A stretch of 64,000 bases of DNA from contig JAFWFS010000005.1 in the NCBI GenBank assembly GCA_017515475.1, positions 1 to 64,000 of the forward strand, given 5' to 3'. The notes beneath the pieces are model-generated. The model made no database searches, was not told where the DNA came from, and was given only the letters and a program-made list of their open reading frames with translations. Within the stretch, counting starts at the first letter, position 1. Each line of letters opens with the position of its first letter. The position numbers and the translations under genes are program-made. Of this stretch, positions 41,590-50,565 are shown in pieces. This stretch comes from Erysipelotrichaceae bacterium (GTDB taxonomy: Bacteria > Bacillota_I > Bacilli_A > Erysipelotrichales > Erysipelotrichaceae).

Positions 41590-42687
41590 ATGACCAAGAA
41601 GGAAAAAGAAATACTGGAAATCATCAGAGAGAATCCACTGATTGAACAAAGCGAGATCGCCAGACTTTTGGATATTTCCAGAAGTACGGTAGCGGTACAT
41701 ATCTCTTCGCTGCAGAATCAGGGCTATATCTCGGGAAAGGGATATATTCTGAAGGAAGAAGACTATATTGTCGGTATCGGTGCCTGCAATGTCGACGTAT
41801 ACGGCAGATCCCGGATCCCGATCCGGACACATTACGATCATCCTGCGGATATTGTATCCGCCGTGGGCGGAGTGATGCACAACATCATCTGCAACTACGT
41901 GAAACTGGGAGGAAAGGCCGATCTGATCACGGCCTACAGCGATGATGCGTATGGAATGATGATCACGGCCGGATGTAAACGCAACGGCATCGACATCCAC
42001 GATTCCCTGCTGGTAAAGGGTGCCACATCGGGAATATTCATGCAGATACAGGATGAGAACAACGACATGTACATGGCGATCTGCGACATGTCCATTCTGG
42101 AGAATCTTACACCTTCCTATCTTCGCAGCAAGGAGAAAACCATCCGAAACGCCAGACTGGTCGTCATGGATCCTTCGCTGCCTGATGATGTAATCAAGGA
42201 ACTGATCAGCATCTGCAAGGATCACACTCCGCTGTACATCGATCCGATCTCGGACAACTATGCTCTGAAGATGCGGGAATATGTGCCGTATTTCGATCTG
42301 ATCAAGCCGAACAGAGGCGAACTGGAAAACCTGAGCGGTGTTAAAATCAAGAATGACAAGGACCTCATCAAAGCGGTAGACAGACTTCTGGAACAGGGAA
42401 CAAAACGGGTTGTCGTATCCCTGGGTGCACAGGGCTTGCTGTATGCCGATCATCAGCAGAAGATCCGCAGAAAGCTTCCGGAAGAAAAACGCATGGTCAA
42501 CGCTTCCGGTGCGGGAGACGCCCTGATGGCGGCCATCATCTACGGAGACGTGAATGGTCTGGATATCGAAAAGACGCTGGATTACGGTATGGCTGCCGGA
42601 ATTGCGGCCATCAGAAGCGAGAATACAATAAGTAATGAAATGTCAGTAGAACTGCTGGATAGAATACTAAAGGAGAAGAAAAAATGA
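41590..42687 (+). CDS. psuK: pseudouridine kinase with N-terminal HTH domain
   Basis: The 365-residue protein is a fusion. Residues 1-58 form a winged helix (EKEILEIIRENPLIEQSEIARLLDISRSTVAVHISSLQNQGYI). The rest is a PfkB-type carbohydrate kinase: GIGACNVDVYG, GGVMHNIICNYVKLG and the catalytic VNASGAGDALMAAII. PsuG overlaps by 4 bases, so the kinase probably phosphorylates pseudouridine, and the HTH may let it control its own locus. No SD is seen; TATAAC lies 11 bases before the ATG and TATAAT 30 bases before. Confidence 0.88.
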   Translation: MTKKEKEILEIIRENPLIEQSEIARLLDISRSTVAVHISSLQNQGYISGKGYILKEEDYIVGIGACNVDVYGRSRIPIRTHYDHPADIVSAVGGVMHNIICNYVKLGGKADLITAYSDDAYGMMITAGCKRNGIDIHDSLLVKGATSGIFMQIQDENNDMYMAICDMSILENLTPSYLRSKEKTIRNARLVVMDPSLPDDVIKELISICKDHTPLYIDPISDNYALKMREYVPYFDLIKPNRGELENLSGVKIKNDKDLIKAVDRLLEQGTKRVVVSLGAQGLLYADHQQKIRRKLPEEKRMVNASGAGDALMAAIIYGDVNGLDIEKTLDYGMAAGIAAIRSENTISNEMSVELLDRILKEKKK

Positions 42688-43601
42688 ACTACAGAGACTA
42701 TTTATCCATTACCCCAGAAATTCAAGAAGCATTAGCGCAAGGCAAACCGATCGTTGCCCTGGAATCAACGATCCTTTCTCATGGCATGCCTTATCCTGAG
42801 AATGTCGAGTTTGCGCATAAAGTGGAAGAAATCATCAGAGGCGAAGGCGCCATTCCGGCTACGACGGCAATCATCGGCGGCAAACTGAAGGTTGGACTCA
42901 ACAGCGACGAGCTGGAACTCATGTGCAAGGCCGAGAACGTTGCCAAGGCATCCAGAAGAGATGTAGCGGTATATCTGGTCAGCGGACAGACGGCTGCGAC
43001 AACCGTCGCTACGACGATGCTGATTGCGGATCTGGCAGGAATCAGAGTCTTCGCAACAGGCGGTATCGGAGGCGTACATAGAGGCGCACAGGAAACCATG
43101 GACATTTCTGCCGACCTGCAGGAACTGGCTCATACCAGCGTCTGCGTCGTATCCGCAGGATGCAAGTCTATCCTGGATATCGGACTGACTCTGGAATATC
43201 TGGAAACCTACGGCGTTCCTGTACTGGGCTATCAGACGAGCGAATTCCCGGCATTCTATTGCGAGTCTTCCGGCTTTGGCGTTGACTACAAAGTAGCGGA
43301 TGCGGCAGAAGCGGCCAGGATTATGAAGACGAAATGGGATCTTGGACTCAAGGGCGGTGTCGTATTAGGCAACCCGATCCCGCACGAGTATTCTCTGGAT
43401 CATTCTTATATCGACAAAGCCATTGATCAGGCTCTGGAAATGGCAAAAGAGAAAGGCATCAGAGGAAAGGCTACGACTCCGTTCCTGCTGGCTACGATCA
43501 AGGATCTGACCGGAGGCACTTCTTTCGCCAGCAATCTGCAGCTTGCCTACAACAATGCGAGAGTCGCTTCGAAAGTCGCGATCGAATTCGCCAAACTGTA
43601 A
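42684..43601 (+). CDS. psuG: pseudouridine-5'-phosphate glycosidase
   Basis: The 305-residue protein shows the PsuG family pattern: IVALESTILSHGMPYPEN, PATTAIIGGKLKVGL, RRDVAVYLVSGQTAATTVATTM, FATGGIGGVHRGAQ with the active-site region, and the catalytic Lys region later (VSAGCKSILDIG). It splits pseudouridine 5'-phosphate into uracil and ribose 5-phosphate. The ATGA overlap and AAAGGAGAAG tie it to the kinase. Confidence 0.95.
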   Translation: MNYRDYLSITPEIQEALAQGKPIVALESTILSHGMPYPENVEFAHKVEEIIRGEGAIPATTAIIGGKLKVGLNSDELELMCKAENVAKASRRDVAVYLVSGQTAATTVATTMLIADLAGIRVFATGGIGGVHRGAQETMDISADLQELAHTSVCVVSAGCKSILDIGLTLEYLETYGVPVLGYQTSEFPAFYCESSGFGVDYKVADAAEAARIMKTKWDLGLKGGVVLGNPIPHEYSLDHSYIDKAIDQALEMAKEKGIRGKATTPFLLATIKDLTGGTSFASNLQLAYNNARVASKVAIEFAKL

Positions 43602-43624
43602 AGAAGGTTCAAACCTTCTTTTTC
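43601..43624 (+). terminator. intrinsic terminator of the psuK-psuG operon
   Basis: AAGAAGGTT and AACCTTCTT form a tight hairpin with T run. The next promoter and leaderless gene follow at once. Confidence 0.75.
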
Positions 43625-43637
43625 TTTTCCAATAGAT

Positions 43638-43643
43638 TATAAT
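43638..43643 (+). promoter_or_regulatory. -10 box nine bases before the HAD gene
   Basis: TATAAT, nine bases before ATG 43653, with no SD. Confidence 0.6.
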
Positions 43644-43652
43644 GAATGATAG

Positions 43653-44327
43653 ATGATTAAATTGTGTGTTTTTGACATGGACGGACTGCTTCTGGATACC
43701 GAGAGGCAGATGTATGCGAAGTTCGGAGAAGAAGCATCCGCCGAGATGGGCAGACCTATGAGCCTGGATTTTCTTACGACTGTAATGGGTGGAAGCAAGG
43801 AGCTTTACCGCGACAGAGTCTTAAGCGTATACGGCGAAGACTATCCTTATGAAGAATATCAGCGCAGACGCTGGGAAAAGATCAACCGCTTCATTGACCG
43901 TGGCGATATTCCGCTGCGTCCGGGTGTACCGGAATTCCTGGAATTCTGCAGCAGGCAGGGTATCCTCAAGGCAATTGCGACATCGACCAGAGGAGAAGTG
44001 GCACAGAAATGTCTGAAGGCTTCGGGGATCGCCGCTTATTTTGACTATATGGTCTCCGGAGACATGGTAGAAAAGACAAAACCGAATCCGGAGATTTTCC
44101 TGAAACCGATCGAGCATTTCAACATTCCATTAAACGAAACGCTGGTATTTGAGGATTCCCATAACGGAGCCCAGGCCGCAATCAACGGAAAACTGCGTTA
44201 CATTCTGGTAAAGGATCTGGCTTTTTTAACGGAAGAAGACATGGAGAATGCGGAAATGGTGACAGATGTCATCTCCAAGGCTATCCCTTTAATAGAGAAA
44301 GAAAATGAAAGAACCGCTGGCATATAG
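43653..44327 (+). CDS. HAD-family phosphatase (beta-phosphoglucomutase-like)
   Basis: The 224-residue protein has the HAD motifs: FDMDGLLLDTER (nucleophile Asp and acid Asp), ATSTRG, and KTKPNPEIFLKP...VFEDSHNG. The helical cap between residues 15 and 85 places it in the beta-phosphoglucomutase/pseudouridine-phosphatase group. Following psuK-psuG, a role with (pseudo)uridine phosphate is possible but unproven. It overlaps the start of rarA by 23 bases and starts nine bases after a -10 box. Confidence 0.85.
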   Translation: MIKLCVFDMDGLLLDTERQMYAKFGEEASAEMGRPMSLDFLTTVMGGSKELYRDRVLSVYGEDYPYEEYQRRRWEKINRFIDRGDIPLRPGVPEFLEFCSRQGILKAIATSTRGEVAQKCLKASGIAAYFDYMVSGDMVEKTKPNPEIFLKPIEHFNIPLNETLVFEDSHNGAQAAINGKLRYILVKDLAFLTEEDMENAEMVTDVISKAIPLIEKENERTAGI

Positions 44328-45561
44328 GCTTAGACCTGAAACGATTGACGATATTCTCGGACAGAAGGATCTGGTCGGAGAAAACGGCATCATCAGAAGG
44401 TGTCTGGAGAAACAGACGATCTTTTCCTGTATCTTTTTCGGACCTCCGGGTACGGGAAAGACGACTATGGCCAGAGTCATCGCCAACGAACTGCATAAAC
44501 CTTACAGGCAGTTCAATGCCGTCACCGGCAACAAGAAGGATCTGGATCAGATCTTTGCGGAAGCCAGACTATCCGGCCAGCTGATCATGATCTGCGATGA
44601 GGTACACCGGCTGAACAAAGACAAGCAGGATCTTCTGCTTCCGCATGTAGAAGACGGTTCTGTGATCCTGATCGGCGCCACGACGGCCAACCCCTATCAT
44701 TCCATCAATCCCGCCATCCGTTCCAGATGCCATCTGTTTGAATTCAGACCTTTGACTGATGAAGATATCGGTGAAGGTATCAGAAAGGCCCTGGAATCTC
44801 AAAAGGGCCTGAATAACGAATACACGATCGAAGAAGACGCATTGCAGGTGATTTGCGATACAGTCAACGGAGATATCCGCTGGGCTTTAAACATCCTGGA
44901 GATTTCCGCCGTCCTTTCTCCTGATAAGGTCATTAGAAAAGAAACCGTTCAGGAGAACTGCCGTCATGTATCCAACCGCTCTTTCGGCTCGGAAGACGGA
45001 CACTATGATCTATTGTCCGCTTTACAGAAATCGATCCGGGGATCCGATCCAAATGCGGCACTTTATTATTTAAGCATTCTGATCCAGTCGGGAGACATCG
45101 AATCCATAAGCCGGCGTCTGCTGGTAATCGCCTATGAAGACATCGGACTGGCAAATCCCGCTCTTGCCGCAAGGACTTACAGTGCCTGTCAGGCTGCGGA
45201 ACATGTCGGTTTTCCGGAAGCCATCATTCCGCTTGGCATGCATGTCATAGATCTGTGTCTTTCACCGAAATCGAGAACGGCAGCAGATGCCATTCACAAG
45301 GCCTACAGCATCGCCGAATCCAAAGCCTGCGACATGCCGAAATACCTCAAACTGTCTCCTGTAGGTTTAGCCAGGAATGAACAGTATTCCTATGAACGCT
45401 ACGACTGCTTTCATAAAATACAGTATCTGCCGGATGAACTGAAAGATGTGGATCTGTTTCCTTCTTTCAATCCGAATCGTTATGAACAGCAGCTGAAACA
45501 GATCTACGAAGAACTGAAACAGAACAAGCGTACAAGCAATCTAAAGGAACTGTACCGTTAG
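44305..45561 (+). CDS. rarA: replication-associated recombination protein RarA (MgsA)
   Basis: The 418-residue AAA+ protein has LAYRLRPETIDDILGQKDLVG, Walker A FFGPPGTGKTTMA (about 49-61), Walker B MICDEVHRLNKDKQD, and the sensor region AIRSRCHLFEFRPL. The C-terminal tetramer domain includes VGFPEAIIPLG. RarA acts at stalled replication forks. It overlaps the HAD gene by 23 bases and its weak RBS lies within that gene. Confidence 0.92.
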   Translation: MKEPLAYRLRPETIDDILGQKDLVGENGIIRRCLEKQTIFSCIFFGPPGTGKTTMARVIANELHKPYRQFNAVTGNKKDLDQIFAEARLSGQLIMICDEVHRLNKDKQDLLLPHVEDGSVILIGATTANPYHSINPAIRSRCHLFEFRPLTDEDIGEGIRKALESQKGLNNEYTIEEDALQVICDTVNGDIRWALNILEISAVLSPDKVIRKETVQENCRHVSNRSFGSEDGHYDLLSALQKSIRGSDPNAALYYLSILIQSGDIESISRRLLVIAYEDIGLANPALAARTYSACQAAEHVGFPEAIIPLGMHVIDLCLSPKSRTAADAIHKAYSIAESKACDMPKYLKLSPVGLARNEQYSYERYDCFHKIQYLPDELKDVDLFPSFNPNRYEQQLKQIYEELKQNKRTSNLKELYR

Positions 45562-45573
45562 AAAGGAATATCC

Positions 45574-46740
45574 ATGAAGTTTGTAAAAGAGAACGAAAAC
45601 GTCGAGAGATACGTAGACAACATCTTTTCTGTCGTCAGAGCCGCCAAGGCCGATCCGAAAGGAATCAACGCTACTGCGGGATGTCTCTATAATGAAGAAG
45701 GAAAACTCTTTACCTACAGATCCGTATACGACCAGGAAAAACAGATCACACCGATTCAGCGCGCATCCTATGCCTCTTCTCCGGCGGGAAATGACGCCTA
45801 TATTGAAGCCATAACCCGCTTTGTGCTGGAAGATAAAGTTGATAACCATCATCGGACAATGGCAACGCCGGGAGGAACCGGAGCGATCTTCGCCGCCATG
45901 CGGATGTGTCTGGATGAAGGAGATACGGTCTTGTATCCCGAGATTTCCTGGGGCAACTACAAGGTCATGGCTGCCGAAATGAACCTGAAGACGATGACCT
46001 ACGACATCTACGATCTTAACGATCTCTTCAGCAAGCTGGACATGTTTCCATCCAAGGTCTTCCTGATCGTCAACAGTCCATGTGAAAATCCTCTGGGTCA
46101 TTCCTATTCCCTGAAAGAATGGGAACAGATCAAAGAGAAACTCGTCAGTCTGAATAAAGAAGTGATACTGCTTTGCGATATTGCCTATATCGACTATGCG
46201 CATGATGATCCGAAAGGATTCTTCACGCTGTTTAACGATATCCCGGACGATCTGCTGGTGCTGATCGCGGCATCCGCATCCAAGGCCTTCTCCTACTATG
46301 GACAGAGAATAGGCGCTCTGATCGCCATCCACAACGACGCCGGATATCTGGACCATTTCATCAATCTTTCCAGCCGTCTTGCCCGCGCAACCTGGTCCAA
46401 TTTAAGCAATGCGGCCATGCTAAATATCACCGAAGTATTAAACAATCACGGTGAGGAATATCTGAATGAGCTCAGTCAGGCAAAAAAGATGCTGAAGAAA
46501 AGAACCGACCTGTTTATTAGACAAGCGGAAGAATGTGGGTTAAAATTATATCGGTTTTCGGACGGGTTCTTTGTCACGATGGAAATGGATAACAACGAAG
46601 TGCGTGATGCATTCCATCAGAAACTGATCGATCACCATATCTATACCATCAAGGTAAACAGGGGTATCAGGGTCGGACTGTGTTCCCTGCCTCTAAAAAC
46701 CGTTGACGGTCTGGCTAAGAAAATAAAGGAATTAATGTAA
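45574..46740 (+). CDS. class I/II aminotransferase (aromatic/aspartate-like)
   Basis: The 388-residue PLP enzyme has TPGGTGAIFAAMRMCLDEGD, EISWGNYKVMAAEMNLKT, VNSPCENPLGHS (the PLP Asn region), LCDIAYIDY and the Schiff-base Lys in AASASKAFSYYGQRIGAL. It resembles the aromatic amino acid aminotransferase group. Amino acid specificity is not certain. AGAAAGGAAT precedes the ATG. Its stop codon overlaps the GtrA gene start (TAATG). Confidence 0.85.
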   Translation: MKFVKENENVERYVDNIFSVVRAAKADPKGINATAGCLYNEEGKLFTYRSVYDQEKQITPIQRASYASSPAGNDAYIEAITRFVLEDKVDNHHRTMATPGGTGAIFAAMRMCLDEGDTVLYPEISWGNYKVMAAEMNLKTMTYDIYDLNDLFSKLDMFPSKVFLIVNSPCENPLGHSYSLKEWEQIKEKLVSLNKEVILLCDIAYIDYAHDDPKGFFTLFNDIPDDLLVLIAASASKAFSYYGQRIGALIAIHNDAGYLDHFINLSSRLARATWSNLSNAAMLNITEVLNNHGEEYLNELSQAKKMLKKRTDLFIRQAEECGLKLYRFSDGFFVTMEMDNNEVRDAFHQKLIDHHIYTIKVNRGIRVGLCSLPLKTVDGLAKKIKELM

Positions 46741-47231
46741 TGGAAGAAAAGAACAATACTACCGTAAGCGAAACAAAACCGCAGTTTGCGATCTTTGACT
46801 GGATCGTATCATTGCCTGTCATCAGGATCCTGAAACCTTTATACGAATGGAAGAGAGCCTTCTGGATCTACTGTTTCCTGGGCTTTGTATCTACGGTATG
46901 CAACTATGTATTCACCATCATTCTGGCTGACAAGCTGCTTCTTTCGGGAACTGTCGCAAACGTAACGGCATGGATCCTTTCTACGCTGATCTCGTTTGTT
47001 CTATTCAGATATCTGTATTTTGACCGTACGGACAACAGCTTCATCAACGAACTGATCAAGTTCGCCTCTGCCAGAATCTTTACTCTGGGCGTAGAAACGG
47101 TATCTGTCCTGGTCTTTGTCGATCTGCTGCACATGGATCTGAAGATCGTCAAGGCGATCCTGATTCCGGTAACGGCGATCCTGAACTACTTCATTTCGAA
47201 ACTCTTCGTTTTTAAAAACAAGAAAAGTTAA
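46740..47231 (+). CDS. GtrA-like membrane protein
   Basis: The 163-residue protein has a charged N-terminus and four membrane helices. The GtrA pattern shows as RAFWIYCFLGFVSTVCNYVFTIILADKLLL, WILSTLISFVLFRYLYFDRTD, and ending AILNYFISKLFVFKNKKS. Family members help move lipid-linked sugars across the membrane. Its place behind an aminotransferase (1-base overlap) does not say which sugar. No clear terminator follows. Confidence 0.85.
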   Translation: MEEKNNTTVSETKPQFAIFDWIVSLPVIRILKPLYEWKRAFWIYCFLGFVSTVCNYVFTIILADKLLLSGTVANVTAWILSTLISFVLFRYLYFDRTDNSFINELIKFASARIFTLGVETVSVLVFVDLLHMDLKIVKAILIPVTAILNYFISKLFVFKNKKS

Positions 47232-47365
47232 ATAGACAAAATGACAGTCTATCAAAGATAATCCAAAGATCTGTTTTCATTTTGACACGCAATTTCCGGA
47301 TGATTATCTGTATTGTTTTTGACTGTTCGGTTTGCATCCCGGATAAAACCGGTTAGGAGATACTT

Positions 47366-48943
47366 ATGAAAGATTTATTTGATCGATTTAAAAACGCGCT
47401 TGGAAGACTGGAAGACTGTATCAGACGTTTTCCGTTCAGCTTCATATATCTGTGTCTGATCACGCTTGCGGGATCCTATCTGATCATCAGCGAGAACGAG
47501 GGATATGAAGTAATGGCTGCCCTGGTATTCGGCGGTTTGTCTTGCTTCCTGATAGAACTTGCTTATGAATACGGAATGCATAAAATCAGACTTGCCAGCC
47601 CGGCAGCGAGCCTACTGATAGCGGTTCTGGTATTCTGGCTTCTTAAGAACCATCAGAACGAATATGTCTATACGGCCGTTTTCGCCATGGCAATCGCCAT
47701 CGTTTCGCTGATCTGTTTCATTCTTTATAAAAACAGAGAAAACAGAAAACTGTTCAGTCATCTTGTTAAGTCGCTGTTCATCGTTCAGATTTTCGCTGCC
47801 GTGGTTTTTTCAGGCTTTGCCGTCTGTATCGCCGCCTTTCATTTTCTGATATTCGGTTTTCAAGACATCTGGAAGCTTTACGGAATACTCTTTCTGACAG
47901 TAGCGTCGCTTTTCGGCATCACTCTGTTTCTGTCTTATGTCCCAAGACCTGATGAAGAAACCGAAGTCCCGGATCTATACAGAACGATGATCCACAAGGC
48001 GCTTTTCTACATTTATCTTATTCTGATAAGCATTCTGTATCTGTACATTCTGAAGATCATCATCACCTGGAAGATGCCGATCGGGAAGCTTAACTGGTTT
48101 GGCAGCTTTGCCTTGCTGTTCTATGTATTCTTCTATCTGTCGCTTGATGAAACGGACGGCAGACTGCAGGCGCTGTTTAAGAAATACGGGGCTTGTCTGC
48201 TGCTTCCTGTTCTGGCCATTCAGATTTTTGCCATCATTATCAGACTGAATGCCTATGGCCTGACTACAGCGAGATTCGTATCGCTGATCTTCATCGGCAT
48301 TGCCGTCGCATTCATGCTTTCGAGCGTCTTGAAGTTCCCTGTTTCCGGATGCTTCCTGCTGATCCCTGTCCTCGCGGTGATTTTCACCTGCACCCCGTTA
48401 AATGTATACGATGTTCCAAACCGCGTTCAGGAGCACAGGCTGATGAATGCCCTGACAAAAGGAGGAGCTCTAGTCGAGGGAAAACTTGACGACACCGTCG
48501 AAATGGAAGTGGAGTATCTGGAGGACGCGAAATCCGCATATGAATACCTAAGATGGAGCAGCGGCAGAAAGAGCGCTTTCTATGAGACTTTTGCCGAATC
48601 GAAGATCGCCAAGTCTTTCTATGATTACGGAGAGAACGGCAAGAATATCAAATCATACTATTATCGTTATGAATTGGATGGAGAAGAAATCGATGTCGGT
48701 GAATATCATTCTCTGCAGATGATATCGGAAAACGGAACAGATCGATTGCAGGATCTTGATATGACTGCGTTCCTGTTAAGTCTTGATTCTGCCGATGAAC
48801 AGTCTTTCCAGGCTCCGCTTGCGTATGAATTGCCTGATGGACGCAGGATTATCTTCGGATGTATCAGTTATGATTATGATCAGGACGAAAGAGAATTCGC
48901 TTATTTATACTACAGCGGGATACTGCTTAGCGGACGTCAATAA
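47366..48943 (+). CDS. DUF4153-like membrane protein
   Basis: The 525-residue protein has at least ten membrane helices in its first 340 residues. It includes the IRLNAYGLTTARFVSLIFIG stretch recognised from DUF4153 proteins. A soluble C-terminal region (about 350-525) follows. Function is unknown; the family is often near cell-envelope genes. GGTTAGGAGAT precedes the ATG. Confidence 0.7.
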   Translation: MKDLFDRFKNALGRLEDCIRRFPFSFIYLCLITLAGSYLIISENEGYEVMAALVFGGLSCFLIELAYEYGMHKIRLASPAASLLIAVLVFWLLKNHQNEYVYTAVFAMAIAIVSLICFILYKNRENRKLFSHLVKSLFIVQIFAAVVFSGFAVCIAAFHFLIFGFQDIWKLYGILFLTVASLFGITLFLSYVPRPDEETEVPDLYRTMIHKALFYIYLILISILYLYILKIIITWKMPIGKLNWFGSFALLFYVFFYLSLDETDGRLQALFKKYGACLLLPVLAIQIFAIIIRLNAYGLTTARFVSLIFIGIAVAFMLSSVLKFPVSGCFLLIPVLAVIFTCTPLNVYDVPNRVQEHRLMNALTKGGALVEGKLDDTVEMEVEYLEDAKSAYEYLRWSSGRKSAFYETFAESKIAKSFYDYGENGKNIKSYYYRYELDGEEIDVGEYHSLQMISENGTDRLQDLDMTAFLLSLDSADEQSFQAPLAYELPDGRRIIFGCISYDYDQDEREFAYLYYSGILLSGRQ

Positions 48944-49114
48944 ATCCGGTGGTTTAAAAGAAGAAACAAAACAGCGGAAAAGGCCAATTATTCACTGCTG
49001 GGCATAAACGTAGATGCGCTTCTGAGAATATAATAAGATTGTATGTGATTAGGAGAACAGCACCGGATACCGTTTCTGATGATTTACAGGCCGGTTAGAA
49101 AGAAGGAAATCAGA

Positions 49115-50281
49115 ATGCTTGAAGCAAAAAAACTGTTTGATAAGATCGAGGAGAAGGAACAGGAATATATCCGGTTCTGGCGAGATTTGTGCGAAATCGA
49201 ATCGCCTACGTACTACAAGGAAGGCGTTGACGCTGTAGCTGATCTGATCATTGAAAAAGCTTCACATTACGGAATGCAGGTAGACAGGCATCATTTTGAA
49301 AGGGCGGGCGATACTTGCACAATCACATTAAACCCTGAAGCAAAGAAAAAACCGATCTGTCTTTCTGCCCATATGGATACCGTTTTCAAGCAGGGAGCTT
49401 TTTCTTCGCCGCGGACAAGGATCGAAGGCGACACGATATACGGGCCGGGAGTGACAGACGACAAGGGAGGTCTTGCGGCAGCGTTGTATACGATGGCTGT
49501 TCTTGCGGAATGCGGCTTCAAGGACCGGCCGGTCAAGCTGATTATGCAGTGCGATGAAGAGAACAGTTCGATCGCTACCGGATTACAGTCGATCGACTAT
49601 ATGTATGAACAGGCAAAGAACTGTCTGTGCTTTTTCAATCTGGAATGGTACCGCTACGGTCAGGCTATCTTATGGAGAAAAGGCTCCTTTACCACGCTTG
49701 TCAAAGTATATGGAAAAACTTATGTCTCAAAGAGATGTTTTCTGGGACACAGTGCATTGGCGCAGGCTTGTTTCATGATCTGCGAACTTGAAAAATACAA
49801 ACAGCCGGATGGACTGTGCTGCAACGTGGGATATATCAAAGCCGGAGAATACGGAGATACCGAAATGAATGTCCCGGATTATTGCGAATTCGCCTTCGAT
49901 TTAAGTTATATGACTGCTCAGGAATATGAATCCGTTATAAAACAGATCAACGACATGTGCAGCAATCCAATAATCGAAGGAACAAGATGTGAATATGAGC
50001 TAAAGGGAGGTTTCCCAAACATGGAGAAGCGGCAAGACAATTTCGAACTTCTCGAAAAAATGAACCGGATCTACAGGGAGCTGGGAATGAAACAGCTTGA
50101 AGCGACCTGGTCTCATGGCGGTTCAGACGCTTCCCGAATGAATCAAAAAGGAATCACTACGATTGATTCGCTTGGTGTACATGGACTGTATATTCACACT
50201 TTAGATGAACAGGCCGACATCAGTTCTCTGAAAGATGCGGCAAGAAGACTTTCGACCGTCATAGCCTACATTGAAGACTGA
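49115..50281 (+). CDS. M20-family metallopeptidase (ArgE/DapE-like)
   Basis: The 388-residue protein has LSAHMDTVFKQ (zinc His and Asp), GPGVTDDKGGLAAALYTM with bridging Asp, MQCDEENSS with catalytic Glu-Glu, and a late GVHGLYIHTLDEQADIS zinc His. It removes N-acyl groups or cuts dipeptides; substrate is unknown. ATG 49115 with AAGAAGGAAA is preferred over an in-frame ATG at 49079. A TATAAT at about 49027 is a possible promoter. Confidence 0.85.
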   Translation: MLEAKKLFDKIEEKEQEYIRFWRDLCEIESPTYYKEGVDAVADLIIEKASHYGMQVDRHHFERAGDTCTITLNPEAKKKPICLSAHMDTVFKQGAFSSPRTRIEGDTIYGPGVTDDKGGLAAALYTMAVLAECGFKDRPVKLIMQCDEENSSIATGLQSIDYMYEQAKNCLCFFNLEWYRYGQAILWRKGSFTTLVKVYGKTYVSKRCFLGHSALAQACFMICELEKYKQPDGLCCNVGYIKAGEYGDTEMNVPDYCEFAFDLSYMTAQEYESVIKQINDMCSNPIIEGTRCEYELKGGFPNMEKRQDNFELLEKMNRIYRELGMKQLEATWSHGGSDASRMNQKGITTIDSLGVHGLYIHTLDEQADISSLKDAARRLSTVIAYIED

Positions 50282-50306
50282 CACGATTCAGACTATCAAT
50301 AAAGAC

Positions 50307-50334
50307 AAGAGGAACTTTCGTTCCTCTTTTTTTA
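50307..50334 (+). terminator. intrinsic terminator
   Basis: AAGAGGAAC and GTTCCTCTT form a 9-bp stem with a TTTC loop and a long T run. The 230 bases after it hold only the promoter region of the PASTA operon. Confidence 0.85.
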
Positions 50335-50565
50335 TTTCAAGTGGTAAATAATCTATATACGATAGAACAATTCCGTGTCTGAAAACAAGAAGAGAAACAC
50401 AGGGCTTTTTGAATAACAACAGTTATGACGCGAAGTTAACAACGTCTGTCGATCAATGTTTAAGGACTGCATAAGAATGTGACCGGATTCTACAATTTCG
50501 TGAATAGATCATTGAATAATCATGCATTTAAGTTAAAATGAAGTAGATCAGACAGGAGGATACAC

